NCBI GenBank assembly: GCA_022813625.1
Contig: JAKLMB010000036.1
Span: 290,836 to 354,835, forward strand
Origin: Aaosphaeria pasadenensis
Taxonomy: Eukaryota; Ascomycota; Dothideomycetes; Pleosporales
Reading direction: 5' to 3'
Length of the DNA stretch: 64,000 nt
Positions 12,112-24,310 of this stretch are shown here, in pieces (the stretch's first letter is position 1; each line of letters begins with the position of its first letter). The notes beneath the pieces were generated by a model. The model made no database searches. It had not been told where the DNA came from and saw nothing but the letters and a program-made list of their open reading frames with translations. The translations under genes and the position numbers were made by a program.

Positions 12112-14128
12112 ATGGCGTCGTATGCGGCTACAGCACCGCAGGCTCACGTCTCGGCTGCCGTGGACGCCGGCTTCTGGGGTCAAGACCTGTCAGATTCCAG
12201 CAATCTTGCCCTGCACCTCTCGCCCGGCAGCAGCTCTACGACTCTGGAGAGTGTACATAGTAACTCTACGCCCCCAGCGCAGACTCCCAAGTCGGATAGC
12301 AACGCGCAAAACGGGCGCGCAGCGCAACCAGCGCGAACTTCTGTTGCTGTTGCTTGCGTCCCGTGTCGAAGCCGCCATCTCAAATGCGACGGTGGTGTGC
12401 GCTGTTCTCGATGTCGATCAGAGGGGGCAGAGTGTACCTACATCAAGTCCCGCCGGGGCTGGAAAGGAAAGAGAAAGAACAAAACTGGCGAGAATTCCAC
12501 AGCAGCGCCAATCCCAGGTCCGTTTTGTTTTGATCCGTCGTCTCCGTTTTGTTTTGCTTCAGGCGGGATCTCACAGTCTAACCACGTCGATAGGGCAACT
12601 AAACACCAATCTGTCACCAACCAGCATTGGACCAGTCAGTGCTGTTCAACTGTCATCGCCAGAATATCCATATGTCGACCGCGTGCGCGTAGACTCTTTG
12701 GACAGTTCCCCCAGCACTGTTGGTGTCGTCACGTTATCGCCGCCAAGTACTCAGTACAATTTGGATGGAACCCAACGGCTTGACCAGTCAAAGAACTTGC
12801 CTCAAGATGCTATCTCTTCCTTCTATTATTATTTCTTCAACGCACATCCTTTCTGTTTGCCTCGCCATAGGCTGCTGCAAGTTTTTAAGGAGCGACGGGC
12901 GCCACTGCTCGAATTTGCTGTTCACTATGTTGGTTCATCTTTCGTGCCAGCACTCCCTACACAGAGCTACCGCGAGGCTCTAGATAGGATGATCATGGGC
13001 CACAATTACCCCAAGGATGGATACTCTGTGCAAGCATTGCTGCTGTTTGCCATTTGTTTGCACGCCAACAACGATGTGCCACGATCTGCACAAGTGTTCA
13101 GCATAGCCCATGCTCTAACATTAGAGCTTGGTATGCAACGGGCAGATTTCTCCATCATTCATGGTTGCCAAGATCCGGTGCTCGAAGAAAGCTGGAGGAG
13201 AACTTGGTGGTCCATGTTCACTGCCAACGGGATGCTGACTGCCGTGAACCCTGGTGTTCAATTCCGACTCAAAGATATCGCGACAGATGTGCCATTGCCG
13301 TGCACTACACACCAATACGTAACGGGCCAGATTCCGTATCCCCAGACGCTTCAAGATTATGACGATAGTGGATTTGCCGCTGAGCAGTTGGTATTTTCCT
13401 CGTTCACCTATCTTATCGATGCTATACGGATTCTGGGCAAGGTTTTTGAAGTCGCGCGTTTGGATGGCAGCTTCCAATATCATGCCGTCGACGTTGTGGA
13501 TACGTACCTCTCCAACTGGCGTCTCAATCTCCCAGTATCTATGACCGAGATCGTAAATACCCATGGAGAGGTGGATGAGGTTCTATTCCAAGCCCACATG
13601 GTGAATAACGGCAGCACCATCATGCTCCACCGTCCGCGTTCCAATCTTGGCTTCAACCCAGTTGCCCCCGTAAACTTATGCGTCCAGCCGGGCCAGATCT
13701 TACTGCCCACTCAGACCCGCGAGATTCACACAGCAAAGTGCCTCACCGCAGCCGAGAACATATCCTCCCTAATCAAACTTCCAGCGTCATTGATCCATCA
13801 CACACCTTTCTTCACGTGTGTGGTCGTTATGGCATCAGTGGTTCACCTCTCCTACTGGTCTTTCTTAGTTCCGGATGGTCAAGATGACATTATCAAGCAA
13901 AGCATCCGACTCGACGTGGGCACACTGCAACAGTACAGTAACACATGGCCGATAGCGCACATAGTCCTTGGCCAAGTTCGGGGTGTGGCGCACACACTAT
14001 GGAACAGCAAGAAGGCCATGAGCATTCATCTCTGGAATAATATCGCCCAAGACGAGATCATAAGGAGTGCAATTGAGGAGGGAAGCATGGTCCCAGTCGA
14101 AACCTATAGTCAATTGATTGCACCGTAA
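12112..14128 (+). CDS. Zn2Cys6 transcription factor with fungal-specific TF domain
   Basis: Two exons, 12112-12517 and 12594-14128, give 646 aa. The binuclear zinc cluster reads CVPCRSRHLKCD, then CSRC and CTY, followed by a basic segment SRRGWKGKRKNK (about residues 82-125). The rest is a fungal-specific transcription factor region: FYYYFFNAHPFCLP, an ALTLELGMQR helix and EESWRRTWWSMF, all typical of this middle homology region. The frame changes between the zinc cluster and the large domain. The 76-nt intron GTCCGT...TCTAACC...TAG (12518-12593) restores it in phase 1 and has a good branch point 10 nt from the acceptor, but the donor is weak. The first in-frame ATG is 12112. Nuclear DNA-binding regulator; target genes unknown. 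Confidence 0.85.
12519..12556 (+). repeat. Direct repeat inside intron 1 of the Zn2Cys6 gene
   Basis: The 14-mer tccgttttgttttg occurs at 12519-12532 and again at 12543-12556, a 24-bp period. It fills the 5' part of the predicted intron and looks like a recent short duplication. Confidence 0.8.
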
Positions 14129-15752
14129 GTGACCATGCCTTTCGCCATGGATCGCCCCACTAATACTATGAATTCCCAGAATGTTAAAATCGTAATTGAC
14201 AACGATGTCCATGATATTTGAGCAAATTTCAGGCCAGTGCCAAACACAAAACACAACACCCAGATCGGGGGGGTTGCTCCATTAACGACCAAAAAAAGAC
14301 GACCCAGGACGACCAGAAACGTCTGCAGACGTTTAGAGCCACTCACGAATCTCTTATTCATGTTTCTTCTTCCCTTCGCTTTATGCTGTACATCATTCCA
14401 GTCCCCTCTAATCGCCTCTTTGGGTTACCAACCGTCCTACATTCGGATCTTCTTTCCCTGTCGATTCTATCTACCACGCAAACCTCCTGGAGTAGGGCCT
14501 CTTATTCTCTCCGCCTTGGCACCAAAAGCAGCTATCACGACCTTTTTGCTTCACAGTAACGGTACACAAGCTTGGCCGCGCTTGAACCTTTCTTCATCAG
14601 CCTTCTGCAACGTCACTTGCGTCTTCCGATCAGACATTCATCTAATTTACCGAAATGTCGACCTCCCACGATCTCTCCGGCGTACAACACGACAAACTCC
14701 CAGCCACCGTCATCCATTTATTGGACTGCCTTATCTTTCTATTCATCTATCTTTCTATCTATACCAACTTGGACCTTTCGCTCGATAAGCTTTTCACAAT
14801 ATCCCACAATCGTCCGTTTCTATCGTGAACCTAATTCTTCCCCATTCCATTCGCTGTCTGTCAACGGTGCCTCGAATCATGTATCTTCCTTTCTATCTCT
14901 CGGCGATCCAGACATATATTTACCATCTACGCTTTTACATAATTAATCACTCGAAGTAGTAAACACCCATATAGATATATATTCACAAAAAAAATGACGA
15001 AACTTATTATACTTATAACCATCTTTTCAAAACACAGATTGCACATGGTGAATACCTACCTAGGTACCTATGATCTGACCTGACTTCGACATGCCGTAAT
15101 AGACAGCCATGGTGGGGCACGCAGGTATGGAGAGGAGGAGAAAAGTGACGTCAAAACGGGTGATTGGTCCGGAAAGGGCTTCGCGTGGTACCAGAGTAGC
15201 GAAGGGGACAGCGAAGAGGGCGATGGGGGGTAAAAAGTTTTTTTCTGGCAGCTTGATTCGTCGGTGTCGCTCGGGACGTGCCGTCGTCCTTGCTGGCCGT
15301 CTGGCTTGTTAGTAGACAGCCACTGGTAGCTAATTCCTACGGCGACTTTTTCGGTGGGTGGATGTATAAATGGTAGGTATGTATGTACGGCCATCGCCGC
15401 GGGTTACCACAAAATGCACAAGGGAACGTAAATCTGCAGAAAGGAACTGGTCACACGAGACTGGAGAGCAGTCTCGAGATGAGCCGTCTAAGCTATTTCG
15501 GTTTGGAGACGCCGGCTAGCCCAGCGGTCTCCCTCTTTATAAGAAGCACCGTTTAACATCCCAACCATGCGGCTTCTCCTCCACTTTGGAATCCCCAACC
15601 ATATTTGTTGCTAGTAATGTCCAAGACTCCCTTTCGCATGAAGAGCCCATCTCATCTGCATATTCCGCCCAGGTATCCCAAATTTCCTCCTCATGTCATG
15701 TCCGTGAAAAGCTCTCATATTAGCAGAGAGTCATTGTCTCGTGTCGTTTTAT
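14129..15752. other. Intergenic, pyrimidine-rich, no supportable gene
   Basis: From about 14350 to 14950 the plus strand is CT-rich and supports long but low-complexity Ser/Pro/Leu frames, which I treat as non-coding. A perfect palindrome TACCTAGGTA lies at 15057-15066. The stretch 15500-15752 is probably the 3' UTR of the Ran gene. Confidence 0.55.
15057..15066. repeat. Palindrome TACCTAGGTA, copy 1
   Basis: A self-complementary 10-mer set in a longer near-palindrome cctacctaggtacctatg. The same 10-mer recurs at 54396 and 57376, always intergenic. Confidence 0.8.
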
Positions 15753-16734
15753 CTACAAGTCGGCGTCGTCCTCGTCGGGGAGAGGCATCTGGGCAGCGTC
15801 TGCCATCTCCTTCTGGTACTGCTCGAGAACAGCCTGGTCGACCTGGACCTCTGGGGGAGCCAAGGCAGGGGCGGCAACGAATTCCTGGAGAATGCAATGT
15901 CAGTAACGTGTTTCCGTCAATACAGTAGTTCGCCATAGTGAAACTTACCAAAGTCTGATTGCCAACGAGCTTTCGGGCAAGCCAGAGGAAGGGCTTCTCG
16001 AAGTTGTAGTTGGACTTGGCGGAGATGTCGTAGTACTGGAGGTTCTTCTTGCGGTGGAAAGTGATGGACTTGGCCTTGACCTTTCGCTCCTTGACGTCGA
16101 CCTTGTTTCCAGTGAGGACGATGGGGATGTTCTCGCAAACACGGACCAAGTCACCTATTTCATGTGGTAAGCGATGCGCCAAAGTCAAGGGGATAACAAT
16201 TTGGGTGAAACCTACGGTGCCAGTTGGGAACGTTCTTGTATGTGATACGCGAGGTAACGTCAAACATGATTATACCGCACTGTCCGTTGATGTAGTATCC
16301 ATCACGAAGACCGCCGAACTTCTCCTGGCCAGCGGTGTCCCAAACGTCGAACTGGATCTGGCCAAGGTTCTAGATTTTGTTAGCATTAGAAAAACTTCGA
16401 ACGGAGGCAATAGGCTGTCACGTACGGTGGTGAATCCGAGAGGGTGGACCTCAACACCGAGGGTTGCGATGTACTTCTTCTCGAACTCGCCAGTAAGATG
16501 GCGCTTCACGAATGTGGTCTATGATGGATGAAAGTTAGCGCATGTTTGGCCATCAAAGCTGATGCGGTTGCTGTGTTTATCGGTCGTCAAATCTTGATTC
16601 CAGGCGTTTGCCGGCCCTTCCAAATCGCGAAAGAGAAAAAAAACCCGGTAAATATTTCCTACCTTTCCAGTTCCACCGTCACCGACAAGGACGAGCTTGA
16701 AGGTGGGCGTATCGTTGGCAGCTGCTTCAGCCAT
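15753..16734 (-). CDS. gsp1: GTP-binding nuclear protein Ran (Gsp1)
   Basis: Five exons in transcript order: 16734-16663, 16518-16426, 16369-16216, 16154-15949 and 15884-15753; 218 aa, close to the usual 215-219. This small GTPase drives nucleocytoplasmic transport and spindle assembly. All G motifs are present: GDGGTGKT (split by intron 1 between Lys and Thr), switch [10 protein letters not shown], switch [16 protein letters not shown] and [12 protein letters not shown]. The C-terminus ends in the acidic tail DEDDADL that distinguishes Ran from Rab/Ras, and it lacks a prenylation CAAX box. A 63-nt intron (16861-16799) probably lies in the 5' UTR, with GTAAGA and CCAG borders. It is transcribed in the same direction as the nas2 gene, about 580 bp apart. 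Confidence 0.97.
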
Positions 16735-16798
16735 GGTTGTGTATTCGCTGTAGCGGGGTGACGGAGTGTGGTGTGGAGTGTGCGCGATCGCTGTCGAC

Positions 16799-16861
16799 CT
16801 GGCAATTAGCTCAATCCAGAGAAGGGAGAGGAGCGCTTTAAAAGACTATTGCGACTCTTAC
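16799..16861 (-). other. Predicted 5' UTR intron of the Ran gene
   Basis: On the minus strand GTAAGAGTC starts at 16861, a branch-like GCTAAT follows, and CCAG ends at 16799, 65 nt before the ATG. No transcript data; sequence signals only. Confidence 0.5.
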
Positions 16862-17312
16862 CTTTTGCGGGCGCAGTTGTTGTGTAAAGAGAGGGTGGTG
16901 GATTGAAGTTTGAGTGATACCGTGGGGCAAAAGAGGGTGATGTTGGCGATGTTTTATGACCTGGTTGGTGCCGGCGGTGAGGATCTTGCAGGCCCGTGCG
17001 GCGTGGCTTGGCGGTTTTTTTCACAGGCACAGGCAACAAAGCTAGCAGGCAGGAAGTCTGCAGCGTAGGCAAAGAGGCACACAATAATAGGTACCTAAAC
17101 ATGATCACTCTATCACTCCATTACTATATTGAAAGCACTTCCACACCATCTTCCATTCATAGGTGCTTTTACAATCTCTTAACGCCGGGGATATCATGCT
17201 ATTGCCAACGCGAAAAAGGTATGGTCCATTCCATGCATGCCACGCAGCAATCGCCGCCGCTGGCCCATCAGCAGCCTCAACTAGATAGATGGAAGAGAAG
17301 ATGAGGGAAACT

Positions 17313-18264
17313 TTACAAAGGAAGCAGATGACAGCCCAGCAAGCCTCTGCCGCCCCAATTCCGTCTTGGAGTGAGCTGCATCTCAACCGACTCCGACGGC
17401 CCACCTGTCGCGCTTTGTCGTAGCGCTTTTACAGTAATTGGCAGCTGTGACGTCGTTAGCTCAGATACCTGTGAAAATGCCAGCCTGACGAGCGCATGTC
17501 TTGCAGCAAAAATCCTCTCACGAGGATTTCGTGCAGGGTACGGGTACATGCAAGCCAGCAGTGCGTGGTGGGGACAACTCACTCCTTCATTTTGGGACAC
17601 AGCTTCCGCAACTCTGCTGAGCTTCTCGTGATTCGTCCAGTCCACCCAGCCAAACTTTGTTATGCTGTCTCCCACTTTCAGACCTGCAGACTCTGCCGGA
17701 CTGCCAGCTACGATGCTGTTGACCTTCGCGAATGGCGCCTCCAAAGCACTCGATGCAGGTCCGCTCGCTAGACTTCGGCCTGCGGTGGTGTTATTGCCTT
17801 CGGCTTGTTGTTGCTGAAGGCGAGCGTGGTGTGCGTGAAGCCCCTTCTCGATGTGGTCCATAAGCTCCTTATAATCATTTCGCAGTCTTATTATGCGTGC
17901 TCTCGTTGTCCGGACTATATAACCCCGTCAGTTAAAGCCAGAATCATGAAGAGGCTATACCGACTCTGCGGGACATCGATATCACTGCGAGGGAAACCAT
18001 CGAGGGTAGTAAGGCCGGTGGTCATTTTCACGCCATGCTGACCGAGAAATGTTAGTACAGAAACACATAGAGAAAGTCCGCGAGGCCTGTTCATACCGAA
18101 TCGAGTACCTGCCCCAGTGCTTTGAGTTCGGCTTCTACTCTGTCCTTCTCTGCTATGAGCTCCTGGAGCGATAGTTGTGCCTTGGGTACGCCATTCGAAT
18201 TGCCTGAAGAGGTCGGGCCTGAGGACACGGTCGGTGCGTGGATGTCGTCCATATGTAATCCCAT
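17313..18264 (-). CDS. nas2: 26S proteasome assembly chaperone Nas2 (PSMD9/p27)
   Basis: Four exons (18264-18097, 18037-17965, 17914-17583, 17468-17313) give 242 aa. Nas2 escorts the Rpt5 ATPase during assembly of the proteasome base in the cytosol. The N-terminal helical region contains LQELIAEKDRVEAELKAL, then GFPRSDIDV and IRTTRARIIRLRNDYKELM, all hallmarks of the family. The C-terminal half is a PDZ domain (FAKVNSIVAGSPAESAGLKVGD ITKFGWVDW region, then VSELTTSQLPITVKALR). The protein ends shortly after LTPRRNWGGRGLLGCHLLPL, the usual family ending. I chose the start MGLHMDD; an in-frame ATG at 18297 is the alternative. Intron 2 has a GTCGGT donor but gives the family sequence QIRTTRAR. 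Confidence 0.93.
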
Positions 18265-19217
18265 AAGTCGCAAGAGTAGAAGATGGATAATGCGCAAGGT
18301 GGTAAAGAGGTGAAACGAACAGAATAGCTCAGTTGCTTGGTGATATCACTAATACATTAATTCGTCCAAAGCTCTACACAGTAAGTATTAGGTGGGGGCG
18401 GGCGGCGGGGGAGCATGGAGGAGACATGATTGGACCGTGCGCCGTCCCATACCATCGATCCATCTTAAGTATAACTATCGCGACTTTACTCTCAATTAGA
18501 ACATAAACCTACATTCTTGCTTGCTACCTCCTCCCTTTGAAACATCCATACCTCTCGCAGGCAGTTAAAAACCCCGACTCTGGCCTAGACTGACTTGAAA
18601 CAATCTTCCATACAAAACTCTCAAGATGCTTATCAGGCGTTCCGTAGTCGCAGTCAGTTTATGTGACATGCCGGAGTTTGTGAGCTAATCATAGGGTGTA
18701 AGCCAACGCAGGAGGGGGCGAGGTGTCACGCCTCGTAAGGCTGGGCCTCATCCCAAGATGGCCTCATCTCCCTCTTCTTTCTCTTCAGTCGACACTTTAC
18801 GGCCCCGCCCGTTCATGACATTGATGGCTCTGATGTTTCGAGTTCCTAATATGGCGTCTTGCGCCCACGCCCGTTCCATTACCCTGCGTTGGGGCATACC
18901 TTACCCTTACCTACTAGCAATTCCCAAAGTCATCCATCATCCGCGCTCTGCACCTACTGAATACACTTTCTGCACTTTCTCTCTTCCTCTCTGCGCTTTC
19001 CAACCTCTTCTCGAACGACTTGACGATCTGGCGGTGTTTGTCTGCCTCTATCGTCCTTCGACTCACCCTTCCCTTCATGACCCACTTGTCTCTCCTTAAG
19101 CCACTCTTCAAGTGGCCTTGAAAGTAATAATCTATATCTTTCATGCCGATTCGAACTTCCATCATCTCCAGCAACTGGTCAATGCGATAATATTCAGGAT
19201 CGATCAACCCGGCGACT
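18265..19217. other. Divergent intergenic region between nas2 and the RhoGEF gene
   Basis: Upstream sequence for both genes. The part 18750-19200 is pyrimidine-rich on the plus strand and is probably promoter and 5' UTR of the RhoGEF gene. No gene was seen. Confidence 0.6.
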
Positions 19218-22200
19218 ATGGCTTCTGTGCTTTCGGTTCACTCGCAAAGCCCCTTCAAGCGATCCTTCAGTGACAATGTTTACGTCCACACGATATCTCC
19301 CTTAACCACAAGCTCCTTCGATTCTCTACAAGACATCACTCCCAACAATGCTTCAACGTGCTCTCTCTTCTCCGTCGCCACTATTGAGTCCTTGCAGCAT
19401 GGAATATGGCTCCAAGGCAAAGAGAACTTGCCCCCTTTTGCCCCTACCTCACAGCTCGACATAAGTCTTGACAAGGAAATTTTTGTTACGGACAGTAGAT
19501 CATTGGATCACTTCCCTCTGAAACGTACAGGTGCCATCAGTCGAAAGCGACCTTCTTTCTCGCGGACAGAACTACCTTCAGAGCCCAACTTGAAGAAGAG
19601 AAGGGACAGCAAGCAGATCACGATAGTCCCCGTCCATGAAGACTTGAGCACGCCAAGTTCCGAGAATATTGACCAATGTGGAGGAGACACCGAACTTCTC
19701 GACTTGTACGAAGCTATTCACGTCCCGTTACCCGAGGATCATACCCATAACATCTACGAAAGCGAGCTGGAATCTAACACCCAAGATTCGGACGACGAGA
19801 CCCCAGCTGTCGAAGCCACACAGTCGCTGTCGTTTCGACGATGGATGAGCACATTGAGACGCCGAAAGGTCGGCCACCGGGATGAGCCCATAACTACAAA
19901 GCCGCGTTTGTCCATTGATGTCGCCTACAATAATGAAGCCCCGCCCAAGCGCAAACGTTCGGACTCTGTGTCGTCGTCTCTGAATTATGTTACGGCTATG
20001 AAAACTGCCTCAATTACGATAGCAAGTGCAAGTATAGCACCACGCTCAGACTGCGGCTTTCATACCAAATTTCGACTGGGGAACCGGGAAAGCGGTGCAT
20101 CGGAAGCAAGGCGATCAATCGACAACAGTCCCGTGACACTTGGACCCATCATTGACGAAGGTGCCTGGCTTCGTTCGATCCAACGACGCAAGATTGTTGA
20201 GGAGATCATCTCCTCTGAGGAAAGTTATATAGGAGATTTGAAGGTCCTGATCAATGTATGTGTTGGAACTCTTGAGATCTTGCAGACATTCCACTGACAT
20301 CATTATGAAGGATTACTTCATGATACTCACCTCTGTCCCCACCTTATCAAATCACCAACGAGCATCCATTCAACAAAATATCTCTCAGATTCTTCAACTG
20401 CATCAAGACCTTCTTGCAGATCTTCATAGGGTTGTGCCCAACGCGGAATACACCCAAAGCGCGCAACAAGATCCATATCCAGTCACTAGAGCCAAACATA
20501 TTCGATTCCACAGTGCAGATTTGACCACCCGTTTCACGGAGCATAAAATCACACGGAAATTGCGTCATTCTTTGGACATTGGGAGGTCTCCCGATCACAG
20601 ACCTCGTGCCCTAGCGACCGACACCAAGACTGCGGGTGAGATTGCAAAAATATTCAACAAACATGTGAGTTTAAAGAACTGTCATTTACGCCTCTGTCCT
20701 AACAATTCCATCAGATGAGACGGTTCTTTACATACGAAGAGTACGGTGCACACTGGACGACCATGTCTCAAGATCTAACCTCCACGTGTAAAGGACTTCA
20801 AGGGTGGTTCGAATACGAGCGGGGTGTTGAGGCATTGTCGAAACTGGTATCGTCAGTGAACAACAGAGAAGTGAGCAGCAAGAAGGCATTGTCATTCTCA
20901 GACCTCCTTATCAAGGTAAGACCTCTTGTCTTACGCCAGTCAATTCGACAAATCTAATCATGTCCCTCAGCCCATCCAGAGAGTCTGCAAATATCCACTC
21001 CTGTTTGGCGACCTATGCCGACACACTCCCGTCTACGACGACCCTGAGGCCCATGCAGAACTGGAGAAGACTCTGTTTCGGTTTCAAGAGACGATTAGAG
21101 AAGTCAACAAAGCGAAAGACGATCCGAAGGCTCGAAAGCTAATTGAAATTTCTTGGCTACTTCAAGATCGGCTACTCTTTCGCGACCAGGTGAGCATAAT
21201 TGCCTTTGCTCTGTCATTATACGTACTAACCCCTGCGCTGCAGACACTTTCTCGGGCTGTTGTTTTCAGATTGCTCGGCCATGTCTTAGCCTGTGGAGTT
21301 CTCCATGTAACGTACCAGTCGCCAGAGCGCACCAAGGGTGCTTATATGCTTTGCTGTTTGTACAAGTCCTGCCTCGTCCTCGCAACTACGAGTCGTCTTT
21401 TCACACCCTACGATGTCGTTGCTACCATCACGCTTGCCAACGCAACAATTGAAGAGCCCGATAATGGCAGAGGTAATCCTCTATAGCAACTTTGTGTAAT
21501 GATTTACTGACGTTAGATCAGGTCTACAGTGTTACACTGCACCACACACGTGGAAGCTCACCTTTGAACATGGTCATAGATTACATGAGATCATCCTAAG
21601 TGCATGTTCAGGACCGGAAGAAGAAGCGTGGAAATCCCAACTACGTGAACGAATCGCAAGCGAGACTACCGATCTGACGGAGGGCCACTCCACTACGCAA
21701 GATATGTTTTCATCTTTATCGCTTGATATCAAATCTATCGGGCCAGTATTTGGCCATGCAGATAATCTAGTGCGGCGGATGTCGGTTCATCGAGCGGCCA
21801 CACTGGGCGCAAAGATGAATGTGACGCAGGTTGTGATCAAGAACACCCACATACAAAAGGCAATTCAGCCTACGCCATCATTCCCACCTACTCAGGTGTC
21901 CCGTTCGCAGTCACACATGTCTGCAAGCCATGTCCCCATCCTAGCTCCAAGGCGAGCCGAGAGAATACGCCTGGAGTCAGCACTAGAAGACGTCTGGACA
22001 AAAGATGTGTTACCATTCCCAGGGATGGGAAGTCGGAGGGAGAATCAAATTCGAGCTTCGGCAAACTCAGTCATGCGAAAATTGAGCATGGTCAGTATAG
22101 CGAGCAATTTCTCACGCCGGTCGCCAAGCTTTTCGAGCTTGAGCATGTCGCGCTCGGATGAGTCCTTTGGGAGCAGGGCATCAAAGAGATCGCAGGGAAA

Positions 22201-22669
22201 CCTAAGAGCACGATCGGCGGCAGAGCGACGTCCTGCGCCGGTAGTGGTAGACTTCCACAATGCTCCGGCGGCGTTCCTACCTACAGACTTCGGACTTGGG
22301 GACATGGGTACTTCGAGTCGGCAGCGGCGCCTGGGAAATCGTGCCGCAAGCTTCCAACAATCGACAGAGACGAGTATGTCTGCGAGACCCAAACACATGC
22401 GACGTTTCTCTGCACAGATTATCACGCTCCCGCGCACAGATCCCAGTTCCCGCATAGACGTCCGGGTTTCGACTGCTCCGAATACCTCGAGCTCGGCAAC
22501 GGCGCAGCCTACAAAGACACGGGTGAACTTTGGTAGTCTTCGGGAGAATGAAAAAGTTCCCGCCAGTGAAGCACGACAGCAGGAGGCTACTCCCAAGAAG
22601 TCGTCCAGTATAACATCTCATAAGAGATATCTGAAGACAAAAAGCAAGATGTTCAAGTTTTGGCTGTAG
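19218..22669 (+). CDS. Dbl-family Rho guanine nucleotide exchange factor (DH-PH)
   Basis: Six exons (19218-20255, 20311-20664, 20715-20915, 20971-21189, 21244-21472, 21522-22669) give 1062 aa with every junction in phase. Residues 1-325 are Ser-rich and disordered, with a basic patch RRRKVGHRDEP. The DH domain (about 325-610) starts with RRKIVEEIISSEESYIGDLK and includes CR3 LLIKPIQRVCKYPLLFGDL, the helix that contacts Rho-type GTPases. A PH domain follows (about 615-760), ending in the EEEAWKSQL helix. The C-terminal 300 residues are Ser/Arg-rich and end in a basic tail. It should activate a Rho/Cdc42-type GTPase in polarity or wall signalling; which GTPase cannot be told. Confidence 0.92.
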
Positions 22670-23830
22670 AGCTAGAAGTCCCAGAGGGGGGCTAGGGTGT
22701 TTTGATTGCAACAATCAGCATTTGGGTCACTGTGTGGTTTGGATGGGTATTAGGATCAACAATTAGACATTCTTGGAGCCTCCACGTGCACATCAAGCAT
22801 ATGGAATAGGGGGCTGGACTGGCATTAGGGAATTACTATGAAGGCGTCTAGGTATTCGATACGGATCGGGCAACATGGGCTCGGACATGGGCATGGTAAG
22901 GGTTAGGGAGGCATATCTGGTTTACGAACATGATACGACAAGACCAAGCATTCAAAACATAGCGATAGACAAAATGGACGATTAGAAGTAGTCCAACGGC
23001 AAATGCAGATCTTTGGGCTTGATGCTGCAAGGCACACCCGCATGCCAGGCACAAGCTTTTGACAATCCTCCAAGTTTGGTATGTGTAGCTTGTGCCACTA
23101 TTTCCTCGTTCTTTCTAGCAGCTGTGGGGAGAGGCGGGTGAGGGGGGACCATGTTTGTTTGCGTCTATTTAGAGGGTGACGTCATTGGATTTTGTCCATG
23201 CTCCAGACTCCTCTACAACAACGGAACGAAACAACAATAAGGAGTAGTTAATACTCGTAATGATGGAGATGAATGGAAGATTATGGGGACGATAGCGTCA
23301 TATGACACGCCTCCAGTCCAGTCTTCCGTGCTCCGTAGATTGATCGGAAAAGTTGGCAATCAGTTCATGTGGTTGGTTGTGACATGATACAAGCTTTGCT
23401 ACCTCATATGTCTCTTTCGACTAGCTACCTAATCCAAAGTAAGAGTAGGTAAGTATGAGCACTCGATTCAATCAATCGATCAATCAATTCATAATAGTAA
23501 TAATGATGGTCAGTCCGTCGTCAGTCGTCAGTCCACGGTCCACAGTCCCGCAATTGGGAGGTGGGTGGCCGGGCTTGGCAATGACGTATGTTCATTCATG
23601 TCACCACCGTAGCCCCTCCACCTCGCAACCAGCTACTGCTCACACGAGCTACAAAAGCTTCACTCTGCCTCCCCCTCTTTCTTTCCTTCTTCCACTTTTC
23701 TATTCCTCAATCTTAACCACCACATCTTCCACATTCCCCAATCTACAAGCTCAAAGGTCTCAATTGAGTACCCACACTTTCACCAGCACTACCACAACAA
23801 ACACCAACCACACCCACATCATCAATCAAA
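22670..23830. other. Intergenic, promoter side of the Rtc3-like gene
   Basis: No gene was seen. The stretch before 23831 is pyrimidine-rich and then A/C-rich (caccaaccacacccacatcatcaatcaaa), a typical 5' leader of a highly expressed fungal gene. An AGGGG element of the kind bound by Msn2-type stress factors occurs near 23140. Confidence 0.5.
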
Positions 23831-24310
23831 ATGGCTCGCGGAGAAGGAGGTCAGACCAAGGTCCACTTCAAGGGTAACGAGGATGACTTCATCATCCTCG
23901 TCGACAGCGCTCAGGCCGTCAAGGACTGGAAAGCCGACTCATCCATCCCCCTTGCACAGGTTGTGAGCGGATGGAAGATCTTCGTCACCCATAAGTGAGT
24001 TTTAGCTCCTCTGCGGGGAGAACCAGTCGTGTTTTAAGATACCATGATCACTGACAATGTTCAACTTTTAGGCAAGGCAACCAGGGCATCCTCGACGGCG
24101 CTAGCAATGGAGCTCTCGATTCTGAGTTCGGCACACACAAGGAGGAGGAAGTTGTCAAGATCATCTTGGAGAAGGGCACCGTACAGGAGAGCGAGGTATG
24201 CCAATCTTGTGGTTAGCACAAAACAATTCTTCTTACTAACATCATCATCACAGAACAAGGAGCGCCAGGGTGATACCAACATCGCCAACGGCCCTGCGAT
24301 CGCACACTAG
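23831..24310 (+). CDS. rtc3: Small SBDS-domain protein (Rtc3/Yhr087w-like)
   Basis: Three exons (23831-23994, 24072-24195, 24254-24310) give 114 aa. It consists of a single SBDS N-terminal (FYSH) domain: HFKGNEDDFIILVDSA, then SWKADSS-type, VVSGWKIFVTHKQGNQGILD and EEEVVKIILEKGTVQESE. Full-length SBDS ribosome maturation factors are about 250 aa with two more domains, so this is the stand-alone family typified by yeast Rtc3, a stress-induced protein linked to RNA metabolism. The ATG sits in a strong context (aaaATGGc). The leader is long and free of upstream ATGs close to the start, as in abundant proteins. Confidence 0.9.

Noticed and set aside
14237..14946. Ser/Pro/Leu-rich frames downstream of the Zn2Cys6 gene
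   Set aside because: CT-rich low-complexity DNA; no start context or family resemblance.
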